A stretch of 64,000 nt of DNA from Ignavibacteriota bacterium (lineage in GTDB: Bacteria; Bacteroidota; Ignavibacteria; UBA10030; BY39): NCBI GenBank assembly GCA_003327435.1, contig QOQV01000007.1, forward strand, positions 87,837-151,836, given 5' to 3'. The stretch's first letter is position 1, and every line of letters begins with the position of its first letter. This document shows positions 63,876 to 64,000 of the stretch, piece by piece. The translations under genes and the position numbers were made by a program. The notes beneath the pieces were generated by a model that ran no database searches, was not told the DNA's origin, and worked only from the letters and a program-made list of their open reading frames with translations.

Positions 63876-64000
63876 TTATTTTCTAATCTTCAATTCTTCT
63901 CTCACAATTCCCCACAAATATTCTCTCCCCTTCTGGCTCTTTAACTGATGTTCTCTTCTGAGCGCTTCAGCTCTCGTCGTATATTCTTCCTTGTATATCA
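63876..64000 (-). CDS. GIY-YIG nuclease family protein, C-terminal fragment (cut by window edge)
   Basis: The frame from 63998 down to the TAA at 63876-63878 encodes 40 residues that continue beyond the window. They read IYKEEYTTRAEALRREHQLK followed by SQKGREYLW, matching the end of small UPF0213-type GIY-YIG proteins (the catalytic Glu/AL-x-R-E-x-x-L-K-x-x-K-G helix). The GIY-YIG motif itself would be upstream, outside the window. The gene ends 22 bp before the tRNA-Asn on the same strand. Confidence 0.75.
   Translation of the reverse strand, partial: IYKEEYTTRAEALRREHQLKSQKGREYLWGIVREELKIRK

Noticed and set aside
1..64000. CRISPR arrays, phage or IS elements
   Set aside because: No regular spaced short repeats, no integrase or transposase motif was seen; the only DNA-processing oddity is the GIY-YIG end at the right edge.

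Overview
The window is AT-rich bacterial DNA (roughly one third G+C by eye) that looks like a member of the Ignavibacteria/Melioribacter side of the Bacteroidota-Chlorobi group. The main reason is the type IX secretion (T9SS) C-terminal sorting domain with the wording NYPNPFN...YDILGREV at the end of three large secreted proteins. Supporting signs are PDIGADEF-terminated beta-helix units, DUF3160 and DUF2851 proteins, and several S9 peptidases. Promoters look sigma70-like (TTGACT, 16-18 nt, TATATT) rather than the TAnnTTTG type of classical Bacteroidetes. This placement is inference from protein style; there is no rRNA in the window.

Layout. 1-19.5 kb (+ strand): a partial giant beta-helix surface protein, an S9 peptidase, MscL, a hybrid histidine kinase with eight PAS domains, a PAS-PAS protein with a cysteine-rich tail, a DUF3160 protein and a 1166-aa exported protein, the last two with T9SS signals. 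19.6-23.5 kb (- strand): two lipoproteins, a small membrane protein and an M2 (ACE-like) peptidase lipoprotein, in one operon. 23.6-24.1 kb: a small + strand membrane protein and a possible unannotated - strand transcription unit with a 37-aa membrane peptide. 24.1-34.6 kb (- strand): a long compact operon with a serine-palmitoyltransferase-like enzyme, a GNAT-like acyltransferase, IlvE, Dcd, two S9 peptidases, PyrF and DUF2851. A divergent NAD-dependent epimerase/reductase at 34.7 kb makes a plausible sphingolipid (ceramide) set with the first two genes. 35.7-39 kb (+): a small double-SANT-like DNA-binding protein, then HutI, glutamate formimidoyltransferase and formimino-THF cyclodeaminase (lower histidine degradation). 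39-43.3 kb (-): TrkA with two tandem TrkH potassium channels. 43.4-47.4 kb (-): a four-gene operon of two ATP-grasp ligases, a GNAT acetyltransferase and a lysine 2,3-aminomutase, with its own promoter and an inverted repeat at the transcript start. 47.4-52.4 kb (-): PlsY, GpsA, a zinc-dependent phospholipase C-like protein and RecG. 52.5-63.3 kb (-): a 2307-aa exported protein, an outer-membrane beta-barrel and a fibronectin-III protein in one operon. 63.7-64 kb (-): the 3' end of a GIY-YIG nuclease gene and, 22 bp after it, a tRNA-Asn whose T arm is interrupted by 13 extra bases.

Best candidates for something undescribed are (i) the ATP-grasp/ATP-grasp/GNAT/KamA operon, which looks like a beta-lysine conjugate pathway, (ii) the interrupted tRNA-Asn beside a GIY-YIG nuclease gene, (iii) the giant-protein/barrel/FN3 operon, and (iv) the sphingolipid-like set. 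Functional statements rest on motifs read by eye and on family knowledge; no database search was possible.
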